64,000 bases of DNA from positions 2,329,174-2,393,173 of the forward strand of contig NZ_OY759725.1 in NCBI RefSeq assembly GCF_963662755.1, given 5' to 3'. Of this stretch, positions 37,227 to 48,900 are shown one piece after another. The stretch comes from an uncultured Sulfurimonas sp. GTDB lineage: Bacteria; Campylobacterota; Campylobacteria; Campylobacterales; Sulfurimonadaceae. A program made the translations under genes and the position numbers. Position 1 is the first letter of the stretch; each line of letters begins with the position of its first letter. Under the pieces are notes generated by a model, which saw only the letters and a list, made by a program, of their open reading frames with translations, did not search any database and was not told the origin of the DNA.

Positions 37227-39219
37227 ATGAAAACACATAAAACAGATAGATATAGTAAAACAACGGAATCCACAGTCGAAAAAGAACCGGAAAACGAACT
37301 GGCCAAAAAAGCCTCTCTGGGCAAATCACGTGACAGAGCGCTTGCACGTCACCTGAGAAAATCGGGTAAGCTGGTTTCCCTGAGTGCCGATATGGCATCG
37401 GTGGTCGAGGATTTTGCGGGAATGTCGTTACAGATTCAAAAAGCCATCGATAACGGGGGCAAATCTCTCGAAAAAGCTGTCATCGGGTCACAGGAAAGTT
37501 TACGTATCGCTCATGATATTTCAGGGAATTCGGCAAATATCTGCAATACAACCGCGGAGACTTACGAATCCATACAGTATTTGAATCAGATGGTCGAAGA
37601 TAATACTCAGGAAATCAACCGGTTGATCGACACCGTCAATGTAATAGCAAAAGCTGCTAACGAAACTCAGAAAGGCATCGATAATCTGAAAAAAACATTC
37701 GCCAAAAGCAATGAGGCTGTATCGGACATTGTAAATGTCGGTGAACTTATCGATGTGGCAGGCCTTAACGCGTCTCTGGAAGCCGGACGGTCCGGTAAGC
37801 CTGTGGACGGTTATGCAATTATTGCCGAAAAAAATTCAAAAAACGGCAGAATCATATGAAAAAACCGCGGTAGAATTCAATGAGCTTATCACCGATATTC
37901 AAAAACGAATCGATGATACCGGTATAATCAGCGGCGATATCAATGAGAAAATCAGAACGGTTACCGTCATGACAAAGGGCGTCAAAAGCGCCGTCAGCGA
38001 TATACTATCCGAATTTACCGAACTTGAAACACATGGCCGGGGAATGTCCGATCTTGCCGGTGAAGTTTTATCCGCAAACGGTATACCGGCTGCAATAGAC
38101 ACCTATATCGAGACAGCCGGGAATATTATTCATATATTCGAGGATGCTTCGGATGCCTTCTGTAATCGTGACGGAATATTTTCTGAGGTTGCGGACCAGT
38201 CGAATCTTTTATCGTCATCGGTTTCCAGGTTTGCATCGGAACAGAATGTTTCATCTGCACTGGATGACATTATAACAACAACCGATGACCTGATGAATGC
38301 GGCCGAACAGGTCGATGATGATCTTGAAATAACAGTGAAACAGCTTTCCGGGTTGACCGAAGACATGGAAGAGCTTGAACGAAGCGCCGAATTCATCGGG
38401 GAAAAACTGGATACAATTTCTCAGTTTACAGCCGGTGTTATAGACAATACCGAAAACATAAAAGAAAGGCTCGATTCGGTGCAGCATAACATATCCGAGT
38501 CGGTCAATGCCATTGAGGGTATCCGCAAGGAACTGGAATCGATGGTTGATGAAAGCAGGTCATATGACCGGCAATTACGTGATATAAGCCGTATCACCGG
38601 TACTATTTCGGACTATATCGCTACCTTTAAAGGATTCGCCACCATTCTCGACTGTATTTCCCTGAACGGCGAGCTTGAAGTAGCCCGTAACAGTGACGAT
38701 TCCGGATTTTCCTCGATTCCGAAACGCTGTGAGACAATCGCGGGAGAATTGACGGACAAATTGAAGCAGTTAAAATTATTTGCCACCGCGACAGAACAGG
38801 GCATCGAAAATATCGGATTATCCGCGAATATACATTATATCGATAAAACAACGGAACCGGTAAAAAAATTACAGGATGATTTGAGCGGCGTACTGAGTCG
38901 TGAAATATCATCGTTGAACAATAGTATCGAAAAAATAACCGAAATCGCACGTAATCTGGATAAAACAACCGGCAGTATAAGCGGCAATTCGCAAGATCTG
39001 ATATCATTGTCAGAATCAACCGCTGACAAAGTGAAAAAAATAACCGAATCTGCCGCAAACCAGCAATCAGCGCTCAAAAAAGCTTTTGAAACCTGTGAAA
39101 AAATTCAGGCACAGGCTGAAGAACTGTACCCACCGGAAGGACTAAACCACTCGCTCGTTTCCTTTGCGATAAACCAGCAGCATACCTTCTTTGATGCTAT
39201 TCTGATTTATATCCTTTAA
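37227..39219 (+). pseudogene. Soluble methyl-accepting-receptor-like coiled-coil protein, one frameshift
   Basis: About 660 residues, almost wholly helical, with no membrane segment. A single shift in the A-run near 37,830 joins AIIAEK to IQKTAESYEK. Two regions resemble the hairpin tip of chemoreceptor signalling domains: VAGLNASLEAGRSGKPVDGYAIIAE (near residue 175) and DCISLNGELEVARNSDDSGF (near residue 480). They are degenerate, and no sensor, HAMP or CheW-binding consensus is clear. It may be a cytosolic signalling scaffold. AAAGGA lies ahead of the ATG. The C-terminus ends SLVSFAINQQHTFFDAI, with an H.FF pattern. Confidence 0.55.
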
Positions 39220-39240
39220 TTACAGGCAATTACAGAATAA

Positions 39241-39310
39241 TTTACCCAAAAAAAATTTACTTGGGTAAAAAAATACTTGACAAAACCTACACACGTTAGT
39301 AGATTTACCA
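39241..39310 (+). promoter_or_regulatory. Promoter/operator of cassette 1 (blaI-1)
   Basis: TTGACA (39277-39282) and TAGATT (39300-39305) are 17 bases apart. A perfect inverted repeat TTTACCCAA (39241-39249)/TTGGGTAAA (39261-39269) lies just upstream, and a TTTACCA (39304-39310) overlaps the -10. The GGGTAAA starts 14 bases before the -35 and the TTTACCA 27 bases after its start, positions that recur in cassette 2. This is the likely site of BlaI-type autorepression. Confidence 0.55.
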
Positions 39311-39343
39311 TTGTGTGTAATTGGTAATCGGAGGAATGGTATC

Positions 39344-39712
39344 ATGACAGAAAGAGAATTCGGGCGAATACAGTTGCGAATAATGCAGTATCTCTGGAGT
39401 AACCAACGTGCAACTGCACGGGAGATTACCGATGCATTGAACGAGTTTGAACCTATAAATCATAAAAATGTTCAGACTATCATTCGCCGTCTGGAAAAAA
39501 AGGGTGTGATATCACACGATATCGATGATCGTACCCATATTTACTATCCCGTGATCAAAAATGATAATGCCAAGTTACATGAGGTCAGGACTTTTGTCGA
39601 TAAGGTTTTTCACGGTTCGCTGGGCAGTCTTGTGTCCTCGTTGATCGAATCCAAACAGATGAGTTTGGATGAACTGAAGAAAATATTCAAAATGGTTGAT
39701 AAAAAGGAATAA
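39344..39712 (+). CDS. BlaI/MecI-type winged-helix repressor, cassette 1
   Basis: A 122-residue repressor starting at the ATG at 39344 behind GGAGG; an upstream in-frame TTG lies in the promoter. The winged helix reads QLRIMQYLWSNQRATAREITDAL, then NVQTIIRRLEKKGVISHDIDDRTHIYYPV, as in BlaI/MecI; the C-terminal helices form the dimer. BlaI-type proteins repress until cleaved after activation of a BlaR1-type protease, encoded here four bases downstream. It is most like the cassette 3 repressor. It is intact although the next gene is frameshifted. Confidence 0.92.
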   Translation: MTEREFGRIQLRIMQYLWSNQRATAREITDALNEFEPINHKNVQTIIRRLEKKGVISHDIDDRTHIYYPVIKNDNAKLHEVRTFVDKVFHGSLGSLVSSLIESKQMSLDELKKIFKMVDKKE

Positions 39713-39715
39713 ACA

Positions 39716-42700
39716 GTGGAGGGCAGACAGTTGTCTGAATGGATACTGTATATATCGAACTCTGCAGTTATGACAGGTCTGAATCTTTTTATGCAGTCCG
39801 CAATAGCGCTGTCGGCAGGATTGTCCAATCTCTTATGTGTTGAGAAAAAAGAGCGCTACGGTTCAGTCTGTCGTATTGAAAGGATTTTTTATCGCATTTA
39901 TCCTGAGTTCGCCGGTTTCTATACTGTTGCATAATTACGGGAAACAAGGTCTGGCTATTACCGTACCCGTTGAGATACAGCATAAGCCTGCCGCCCGGAA
40001 TTTTCCGGGGGAAGTTAAACCGCCGGCCGCCGAAGCAGAAAAAACACCTCATGCAAATATGCCGCAGCAGCCCGAAACAATAGTCAATCATACAATAACA
40101 TCGCAGAAAACTCCTGCTGAACAAGCCGTCAAACCGAATACGCAAAAAACCGCGGCCCCATCCGGTACTTTAAAGAGCGTTCTGCCGGAAAACAACGGCA
40201 ATGCAGTTTCCGAACCTTCCGTAACTCTTGCGGTTAAGCCGTCACGAAACATACAATCGATTCTGTATATACTGTTGACAGCTATCTGGGTGGCTGCATC
40301 ACTTATGTTACTTTTAAGGTTCTTTGTTGACAATATTTATCTCATGTACATTCGGTTCACTGCGGTTCAGGCGAAACGGTCTTTTGCCGATACCTGTAAA
40401 TCGGTTGCGGCTAAGCTGGGTGTACGGATACCCAATGTTTTACAAAGCCCTTATGTGAAAAGCCCGTTTGCGGCAGGAATATTCAGGCCGTATATCTTTA
40501 TGCCGATGGGTAAATTCGAACGTGATTTGCCTGAAGAAGAAGTTTTTTTGCATGAACTGGCGCATTTGAAACGCCACGATCCTTTCTGGAATCAACTGCT
40601 GCGGTTTGTTACCGCTTTGATACCGTTCCAGCCGCTTCTGTGGATATACGCTCTCCGGATTACCGAAACAAGCGATTATGTCTGTGATGATTTTGTAATG
40701 AACCATGTCGACAATCATCATACATATGCCCGTAATCTGGCACATTTAGCGAGAAATTATCATCCCCGCGGCCGTGAAATAGCCGCTGGCGCCGGTCTCA
40801 TTTCGATCAGGTCGTCCCTGGGAAGAAGAATTGCACGGATAGTAGACGCCACACACAAATTCTCATTGAGAGTAAGCGCACGGCTGGTATTCAATGTTTC
40901 TTTTCTCTGTGCTTTTACTACGTTTGTCAGCGGATTAATCGGCATCAAAGGGAAAAGCGCCGTTCAGGAGAGTTATGCTTCGGAAACAAAGCCCGAAAAA
41001 GACAAAGGTGAAACGGGAGTAAAATCCTATACTACGCGGCTGTAACTGATAAGAACATTGCCTGGCGATCCCGAAGATCGTTACCGGCCGGCGGAAATTG
41101 CCAAAACTGAAAAAACCGAACAGCTAATGGATCTAGCGGAAAATGTGACAACCGGTGATGCTACTGAAAAAAGTAATGATAGACCGTCAGCCGAAACTAA
41201 CCCTACATATATCACCTCAATAACACTAACTCCGCAAACGATGGAATCCGAAGATATAGGTGAGGAGTTATCACCGGTGATTAACGCTGGAGAATCGGTG
41301 CCGTCAAAAGATACGGATGATATCACTGTCGAAACGGAGCCGGAATTACCAGGATATACAAAACACCGAAAAAGAGACCGGAGATCCGGCGATACCGGCG
41401 GACACGACGATAACACATGATACGGATACATCAGGGGACTCGTCATTTGCGATGCAAAGTCAGTTCCGAGCAGACAGGTTCTTCGATGGAAGGCGGCGTG
41501 GAAATAGCCGATCCTGCATTGAAAGTTGTCGATGTCGTTATATCCTATGATTTTGCCAATGCCGATCTATCCGACCCTGATGAAGTCAAAAAGTATTATA
41601 TGTATAAATCTCTCACCGATAATAAAAAACATCCGGTATGGTCTCCGGACGGCAAATGGATTGCTTTCAGCGATGATAAGTACGGTGTCTGGATGGTGCC
41701 TTCGGAGGGCGGCGAACCGAAACTGGTGTATGACAATTATTACAAAGTACAGTTATAAAGGATTACGATCTGCAAATAGGCGGACTGGAACCGCTCGGTT
41801 TTACTGCGGACGGCAGTGAGGTAACCTTTATCAGATATGCCATCGATGAAGATCTTGGTTCGGAGGTGAACATCGATGATCTCAGGTCACCGGTACAGAT
41901 CACGGTAAACAATCCCATACCGGTCATTGTAAGTGTCAATATCACCAGCGGACTGAGCCGTACAATCGCATGGAATGCTACTTCGGGCACGGTGGAGTTA
42001 CGACGGAAGATATTTTACCTATGCCCGGAAGAACGCCGATACCTTTAAAGAACTGGTAATAACCGATACATATACCGGACTTGAAACAATAATCGAGGAT
42101 TTGTCTTCGGTTCCCATTTATTTCCCGTTGAGTGATCCATTCCTCCTGTTCAGCGAAAATGACCTCTATCGTGTGCAGGATGAGGAAGGAATTCTCGAGG
42201 AATACGAGTTCGATGAAAATACTGTTATAACCGATATTTCGCCTGACGGGAAATGGATATTATTTACCAAAGAAAGCGATGAAGGTAAACAACTTGTTTA
42301 TAATACCGAAACAGGAGAACAGTTTGGTGTTTTTTCAGACGATACCATACGGCCCTACTGGGCAAAATTCTCCCCGGACGGCGCTAAAATATGTTTCTGT
42401 CTGAAAATCGGTGAAGACAAACAATTATACATGGGAAATATATCTCTATGATGCTGATTTTTCTTCCGAAGAACCGCTCGATGTCGAAACTCAGCATCCG
42501 TACGGTTTCCAGCTAACCGCTAATTTCCCGAATCCGTTTAATGCATCGACCACTATTGCGTTTACACTCCCCGAAGATGAATTTACAACATTTGACATAT
42601 ATAATATCACGGGGCAGAAAATCAGGACGCTTGTTTCGGAACAAAAAACAGCCGGAACGCATACCGTTGTTTGGGACGGCCGTGATGACAACGGCAGACA

Positions 42701-42779
42701 GGTATCTTCCGGAACGTACATAACGGTACTTAAGGCAGGAATCAACACGGCAACCGGAAGAATGATGCTGGTAAAATAA
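39716..42779 (+). pseudogene. BlaR1-type M56 protease with PD40 propeller and FlgD-like tail, cassette 1, frameshifted
   Basis: From a GTG four bases after blaI-1, pieces in shifting frames give the whole family layout: two membrane helices, linker, third helix, M56 domain with HELAHLKRHD (about 40,551), SDYVCDDFV, a fourth helix (NVSFLCAFTTFVSG), linker, PD40 propeller (about 41,510-42,440; VWSPDGKWIAFSDDKYGVW) and tail (ANFPNPFNASTTI...WDGRDDNGRQVSSGTY). Frames break near 39,835, 41,045, 41,400, 41,470, 41,755, 41,990 and 42,430. Two breaks are single extra bases relative to cassette 4 (41,755 and 41,990). The protease half matches cassette 3, the propeller half cassette 4. Confidence 0.85.
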
Positions 42780-42877
42780 ATCAGGATTGAATGATGCGAA
42801 ATTAAAAATGGAAAAATAAACTAAAACTATATCTCCCGTCTTCGGACGACCTCATTATCACATAAGGAGGAATTGTT

Positions 42878-42901
42878 ATGAAGGCACAACCCGATCAGTA
42901 A
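42878..42901 (+). CDS. Seven-codon leader ORF before propeller gene 1
   Basis: A perfect AAGGAGG, seven bases, then ATG and MKAQPDQ-stop. The stop lies 61 bases before the start of the propeller gene. A leader of exactly the same length with an equally strong site occurs at the same place in cassette 2. Confidence 0.35.
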   Translation: MKAQPDQ

Positions 42902-42962
42902 GCATTAAACAAAACAGTATTTTTTAAAGGGCAAAAAACTTTTTTTACAAGAGGTAATTAAA

Positions 42963-45266
42963 ATGAAAACGAAATTCTTTTTATTGCTGGTCGTTCCGTT
43001 GTTGTTAGTATCATCACTTTTTGCGGATGTTATGTTGCAAGAGTATCCCAACGGGAATTCAATCAATGACTATCGCCGATTCAGGGTAATTATATCTGGA
43101 GCGCTACCGAAGGCAGTCTGGTACGCTGGGACAAACGTGACGGTACGTACAAACAATTCACTGTTAAGGACGGTCTGCTTTCAAACCGTGTCAAAAACAG
43201 TTTTTGCCGACCGTGACAACAATGTGTGGGTCGGAACACTTAGGAGGGCGTTCAGAAAGTACGACGGTTCACCTCGTTTACCAATTATACAATGGCGAGC
43301 CGAAAAATTGACAGGATGATTATGTTATGGGCAATAGGGCAGGCACCGGACGGCACTATGTGGTTCGGCATGTACGGTGGGCTGGTCAGCTTCGACGGCG
43401 AATCATGGTCATACTTCATTGGTGGTGACGATAACCCGGAAATACCGGACATATATTACATCAATAAGATTACGGTCGATAAAAATGGCGTGATCTGGTT
43501 TCCGTACATTGCCAGTGACGGATTTAAAGGTATCATGAGTTTTGATGGCGAAGCCTGGACTTCGTATACACCGGAAAACAGTGAACTTATTTCGCAATAC
43601 ATTTTCAGAATTGATGTTGACGAAAACAACACAAAATGGATCGGAACGGCAATCGGCCTGCAAAGTTTCAACGGTGAAACATGGAGTACTCATGAGTTGC
43701 CGGATTATAAGTATAAATTGAGTATAAGCGACCTGGATGTCGATAGCAACGGCAACATCTGGGTGGCTACCATGCCGGGATTGGTCGGAATGGTTCCTTT
43801 CTATCCCGACGAGAAGAAATCCATTCTGCGCTACGATGGTACAACATGGGCAGAACTCCCCGTAAATGATTACCTTCAGGTTCCGGTTCTGGGATTTACT
43901 CATATCGCCGTTGATGACGACGGAACTCCATGGTTTACCTCGAAAAATAACTATTATGATGCATCAACATTATATAGCTATGATGAGGCCGGATTGATAG
44001 AATATCTTATCGAAGGTCCCCGAAGTTATATGTTTAAAGATTTATTTGTCGACAATAATAATGCCAAATGGTTTGGGACAAGTTACGGGCTCTGCAAGTT
44101 TGAAAACGGTTTATGGGATGATTTATTGTACATTCTCCCAAAAGATGAATATCGATATGAGACTTACCAGGGGGAACGTCATTACAATTCAACGTACTTT
44201 ACGGAAACAAATAACATCGAGTCAATTGCCCAGGATCAAGATGGAGTTTTATGGGTTGCCACAAATTTCGGTATCAGAAGATTCGATGGAACAACATGGA
44301 CACAGTACTCCGAGGTTAATGTTGATGCGATACCGAATACCGCATCTCTGTTTGCTTTCGCAGGAGTCGACAATAATAATGTGAAATACTTTTTGTCGCC
44401 AATGTTCCTTCTCAAATATGACGGCCAGACATGGGAAAGAGATGACTGGCTAAAGGATAATTACAGCAGCGGTAATATGTTGATGGGCTTCACCTATGCG
44501 GCAATCGACCACGATAACGTACTGTGGCTTATAAATTATGAAGGAAAAATTGTACGGTATGACGGTGAATCATGGGAAGTAATTACGGAGGAGACTACAG
44601 GAATAAAAAGCATGGGATACTGCTGTGCGGTCGACCAAAACAACGTCAAATGGTTCGGAACAAGTAAAGGGCCTTTACAGTTTTGATGGCGTCTCCTGGA
44701 AAACACACCTGAATGAAGAGATAACCGGCAGTAATGTTTCCATTCCGCATATTATTGTTGACGAAGACAATTTGTTGTGGATCATCAACAGTCAAAAATT
44801 ACAATCATATGATGGCAATTCTCTTGTTACCTACATGGAAGACTTATCAGGTTTTACTCTCAGGATGGCTCTCGATCATGACGGGTACATCTGGATTTGT
44901 GGTCTTGAAGGCACAAGCACCGGCGGTATGGTAAGTTTCAACAAAAATGCTGCCATGACCGCAGTCGACAGCGAGGACAAACTTCCGGCCGCAGTCAACA
45001 TCACCGGTAACTATCCGAATCCTTTCAATCCGAGCACAACGATCAATTTCTCGATCAATGAAGCCGGATTAACCTCGGTTTTTATCTATAATATCATGGG
45101 CCAGAAAGTGAAAACTCTGGTTTCGGAATATATGAATCCCGGAGTTCATAACATAGTCTGGGACGGCCGTGACGAAAGCGGGAACACTGTTTCGTCAGGT
45201 GTATATATCTGTCGCCTTAAGATGGGAGAACAGGCGGTGACGAAGCAGATGATGCTGCTCAAGTAG
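42963..45266 (+). pseudogene. Secreted Reg_prop beta-propeller protein with FlgD-like tail, cassette 1, frameshifted
   Basis: AGAGG precedes the ATG, and a signal peptide (FFLLLVVPLLLVSSLFAD) follows. Pieces in three frames match the intact cassette 2 gene: YPNGN, IWSATEGSLVRWDKRDG, then many blocks of 'NNVWVGT...YDG' propeller repeats (two-component regulator propeller type), ending NYPNPFNPSTTINF and WDGRDESGNTVSSGVY. Breaks lie near 43,060, 43,190, 43,250, 43,310 and 44,660. Such propellers are secreted or surface-exposed ligand binders. It is the apparent output gene of cassette 1. Confidence 0.85.
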
Positions 45267-45292
45267 TCCGGCCGTTTTTTAAACTTATTCTT

Positions 45293-45322
45293 AAAGGCAT
45301 CCTACTCCCGGATGCCTTTTTT
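45293..45322 (+). terminator. Rho-independent terminator ending cassette 1
   Basis: AAAGGCATCC (45293-45302) pairs with GGATGCCTTT, and a T-run follows. The same stem recurs at the ends of cassettes 2 and 3. The rest of the 353-base gap holds the cassette 2 promoter. Confidence 0.85.
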
Positions 45323-45480
45323 ATTTCTCCGTAATGTACTCAAATTGCGTGTATTTTTCTTGTCAAATAATCCTGATTTATGATTTTTTGCGGAATTAAC
45401 TCATTATTAATGTAATAATTGGTCAGACTATTGTGTCTGCAAATGATTGCTAAACAGATAATTAAACAATATTTATCTAA

Positions 45481-45540
45481 AAAGATTTATCATGGTAAAA
45501 AAATGCTTGACAAAAATAGCTTACCACAATACATTTACCA
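45481..45540 (+). promoter_or_regulatory. Promoter/operator of cassette 2 (blaI-2)
   Basis: TTGACA (45507-45512) and TACATT (45530-45535) are separated by 17 bases. TGGTAAA (45493-45499) starts 14 bases before the -35. CTTACCA (45520-45526) and TTTACCA (45534-45540) start 13 and 27 bases after the start of the -35. Position and sequence match the cassette 1 and 4 promoters. Confidence 0.55.
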
Positions 45541-45619
45541 GTGTAGGTTTATGACCATAGGCTTATTATCATAGACCTACGGATATAAACATTAAGAATA
45601 ATATTACAAAGAGGTTGAA

Positions 45620-45997
45620 ATGACTGAATATGAAATTGGCAGCGGACAAATGAAAGTGCTTCGCATACTCTGGAGAAAAAAACGCGCTACAGCTCAGGAT
45701 ATTATAGACGAACTTAACGAACATGAAGTTATCAGGCGCAGCACTGTCCAGACATTCCTCAGAGTACTGGTCAAAAAAGGTATCATCGGATACGATACGG
45801 AAGACAGAACCTTTGTCTATTATCCTCTTATCGAAAAGGGGGAGATAGCAAAACACGCATTTCAGGGTTTTGTCGACCATGTTTTTAACGGTTCCATGGA
45901 AGGTTTTTTATCGTTTTTCGCTCAAAACAGGTATATCCCGCCTGAAAAACAGGAAAAATTACGACGCTTACTGGAAAACGGAGAAGACAAGGAATGA
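45620..45997 (+). CDS. BlaI/MecI-type winged-helix repressor, cassette 2
   Basis: A 125-residue repressor with the BlaI layout: GQMKVLRILWRKKRATAQDI, then STVQTFLRVLVKKGIIGYDTEDRTFVYYPL, then C-terminal dimerisation helices (FVDHVFNGSMEGFLSFF). It is closest to the cassette 4 repressor. AGAGG precedes the ATG, and the stop overlaps the protease start by four bases (ATGA), so the two are translationally coupled. It is expected to repress its own promoter. Confidence 0.93.
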   Translation: MTEYEIGSGQMKVLRILWRKKRATAQDIIDELNEHEVIRRSTVQTFLRVLVKKGIIGYDTEDRTFVYYPLIEKGEIAKHAFQGFVDHVFNGSMEGFLSFFAQNRYIPPEKQEKLRRLLENGEDKE

Positions 45998-48900
45998 ATG
46001 GAACGGATATGGTTTCATTTTTGCTGACGCTATCAAACAGGTTTGTTCCTGTCGGATTGACGATCATTCTGCAGACTACGGTTATAATTGCAGGCGGTTT
46101 GTTTGTCCGTAAATTGATCAGAAAACGTAATGCCGCATTTCAATCGGCGGTTCTGAGAGCGACTCTGGTCGTTGTGTTGATTTCTCCTCTGGTTTCACTG
46201 CTGATAATGCATTTAGGAATTTTCCGTATTCAAATTCCGATGCCCGAACTGACCGGGGAAAGCCGTCAAATGTACGAGATGCAGGAGAAAATAACCCAGT
46301 CGATTCCCGGTGAAATAACATCGGTGCCGGCTCATTTGCCGGCCAAGCGAATGTCCGGAGCGGATACTGCCCAAAATCCTTCAGTGAAAAATGAAAACAG
46401 CCGGACTCTTTCGCAATTACAACCTCAGACACATTACAATTCCACCCTGAACCGGACCGATAATTCATCTGAAAAAACTCCGTTTTCCCGAAATACAGAA
46501 TCTGTTGATGCAATAGCGCCTGGAGACAACGGTGATGCAGCAGGAAACTTATCTCTAAACCCGATAATTGTGCTAAAAGTACTTTTTTGCGTGTTTACCG
46601 TGCTGTGGATTATGTTTTCAATATACTATCTGTTGAAATCGATTATTGTATCTCTCTGTATTGTCTACATAAGGCAAACCGCTTCCCACGCACAAAAAAA
46701 GTATATCACGTTATGTAATGAATCGGCAGCGCTTCTTAATATGGCTGCTCCTCCGGTTTTACAGCATCCGGTTGTGCGCGGAACATTTGTATGCGGTTTT
46801 TTTAAGCCTGCGATTGTACTGCCGTATGGCACACAGCAGCAGTTTATGGCAACCCGTGAGGTTATGCTTCACGAGCTGGCGCACCTCGCCCGTCAGGATA
46901 ACCTCTGGAACATGGTCTGTCAGATCGTATTAATTCTCATGCCGGTACAACCGCTTGTTTCGACCCTCATGAAAAAAATCAGCGAAGTGAACGATTTTGC
47001 CTGTGATGATTATGTTCTTACCTACGGCGGAAACAGCAAAGCCTATGCGACACAGCTTTTCAATATATCCAAAACGTATTCTCCCGGAATTCCCGAAGCC
47101 GCAATCGGGTCGGGAATTATTTCAAACTCGTCGCCGCTGTACGAACGGATTGAACGAATTCTCGACACAACATATATCAGAATCATTAAAGTACGGGCAT
47201 TTGAGATTTTTTCAGTGATCGTTTTCTCGTTTTCATCAATTTCGCTTACCGGATTTGTCGGTTTTAACGGTAACCATACAAACGGTAACGGTAAACGAAA
47301 ACATCAGCATTTCGATGAGCAGTATATAGAACGGGTAATAACTCATGTTCCGGCAAATAACCTCTATCAGATGACCTCAATTGGGGATGATGAAACAGCA
47401 TCTGGAAAACTCACCCGAAAAAATGAACCTGTACGTCCTGAAACAAGGCAGAAAACCGGTAAAACAGTAGTTGAGGAATCGAATGATTATGAGACAATAT
47501 CAACCGGAGTATCAAATGCAGATGTCGTTAACAATAGTCTTGCGGTAGATAGCAGTCCGGCAACCGTATCAGATGAACCTCCGGATTTGACCAAAAATAT
47601 ACACGATGTAAATCTTCAACAAGCGAATGAACCGGTTATAAATACCTTGTATGCGCAGGAATTGACTAAACAAACGTCCGAAGCACAAAATGAAGCGGAT
47701 AATGCCGAAACGGGTGAGTTTGTTGAAGGACGAAAAGAGAGTGAAGTCGTTTTTGAAAATGCAGATGAGTTACAAACACCGGAAATAACCGTCGATATTG
47801 CACAAATATACTCAAACACCATGAGTTCATCTGCGATAAGTAACGAAAATAATAGTAATACTGTATTGAAAGTCATCGATATCGTTATTAACTATGATTT
47901 TGACAACGCCGATCTCACCGATCCTGAACAAAAAGAGCTGTACAACATGTATCTGTCGCTGGACAATAACAAGTTCTATCCGGTGTGGTCGCTTGACGGC
48001 AACAATATAATCATATCGGATAAATCCTACGGTATCTGGAGAGTGCCGGTACAAGGGGGCGAACCGGAACTTATTTATAGAAACGAACCTGTACAATACG
48101 ATAATCTGACGATCCGTCTCACAGGAATTGAGCCGCTTTGTTTCTCACCCGGAGGTCAGGAACTTACCTACAAACGATATATTATCGATGAAGATATGGG
48201 AACTGAAGTCATTGTCGATAACACCACTACACCTACAAGCGTGACGATCCTGAATCCTGTACCTGTAATCGAAACGGTAGATATCGAGACAGGCAGAACT
48301 CAGGTTCTAGCAAAAGGTGCTGCATACGGCAGATGGAACTACGACGGCAGTATGTTCATGTATACACGGCTCGATGCGGATTCCTTTAAAGAACTCATGA
48401 TAAGAAATGTCATTACAGGGGATGAATATCCCATCGATGAATTCGAAGCAACCCGTATGCAAATGTCGCCAAATGACCGATACCTCATGTTCAACGAAGA
48501 TGATATCTTCATGATGCCCGGTACCGGAGGACTCAAACGCTTCACCGTGGGGAAAGAAGTCATTTTTTCGGATGTATCACGTGACGGCCACTGGATTCTC
48601 TATACATATCAAAACAGCCTGTATGTTTATGATACACATAAAGAAGAGATCATCGAACTTTACACGGCCCGAAATACATCTCCAAGTTGGGCACGGTTCT
48701 CGCCTGATTTGACCGGTATTTGCTTTTCTCTCAAAAATCAGGACAGTAACTGGCAAATCTATCTCTATGATTTTTCGGAGATAACAGAAACTACAAATAC
48801 AGCGGAAGAAGCTGTCCCGGTTGCCTTTGAACTGAAAGAAAACTTTCCCAATCCCTTCAATATTTCGACAACTATTCAGTTTACTCTGCCCGAACGTATG

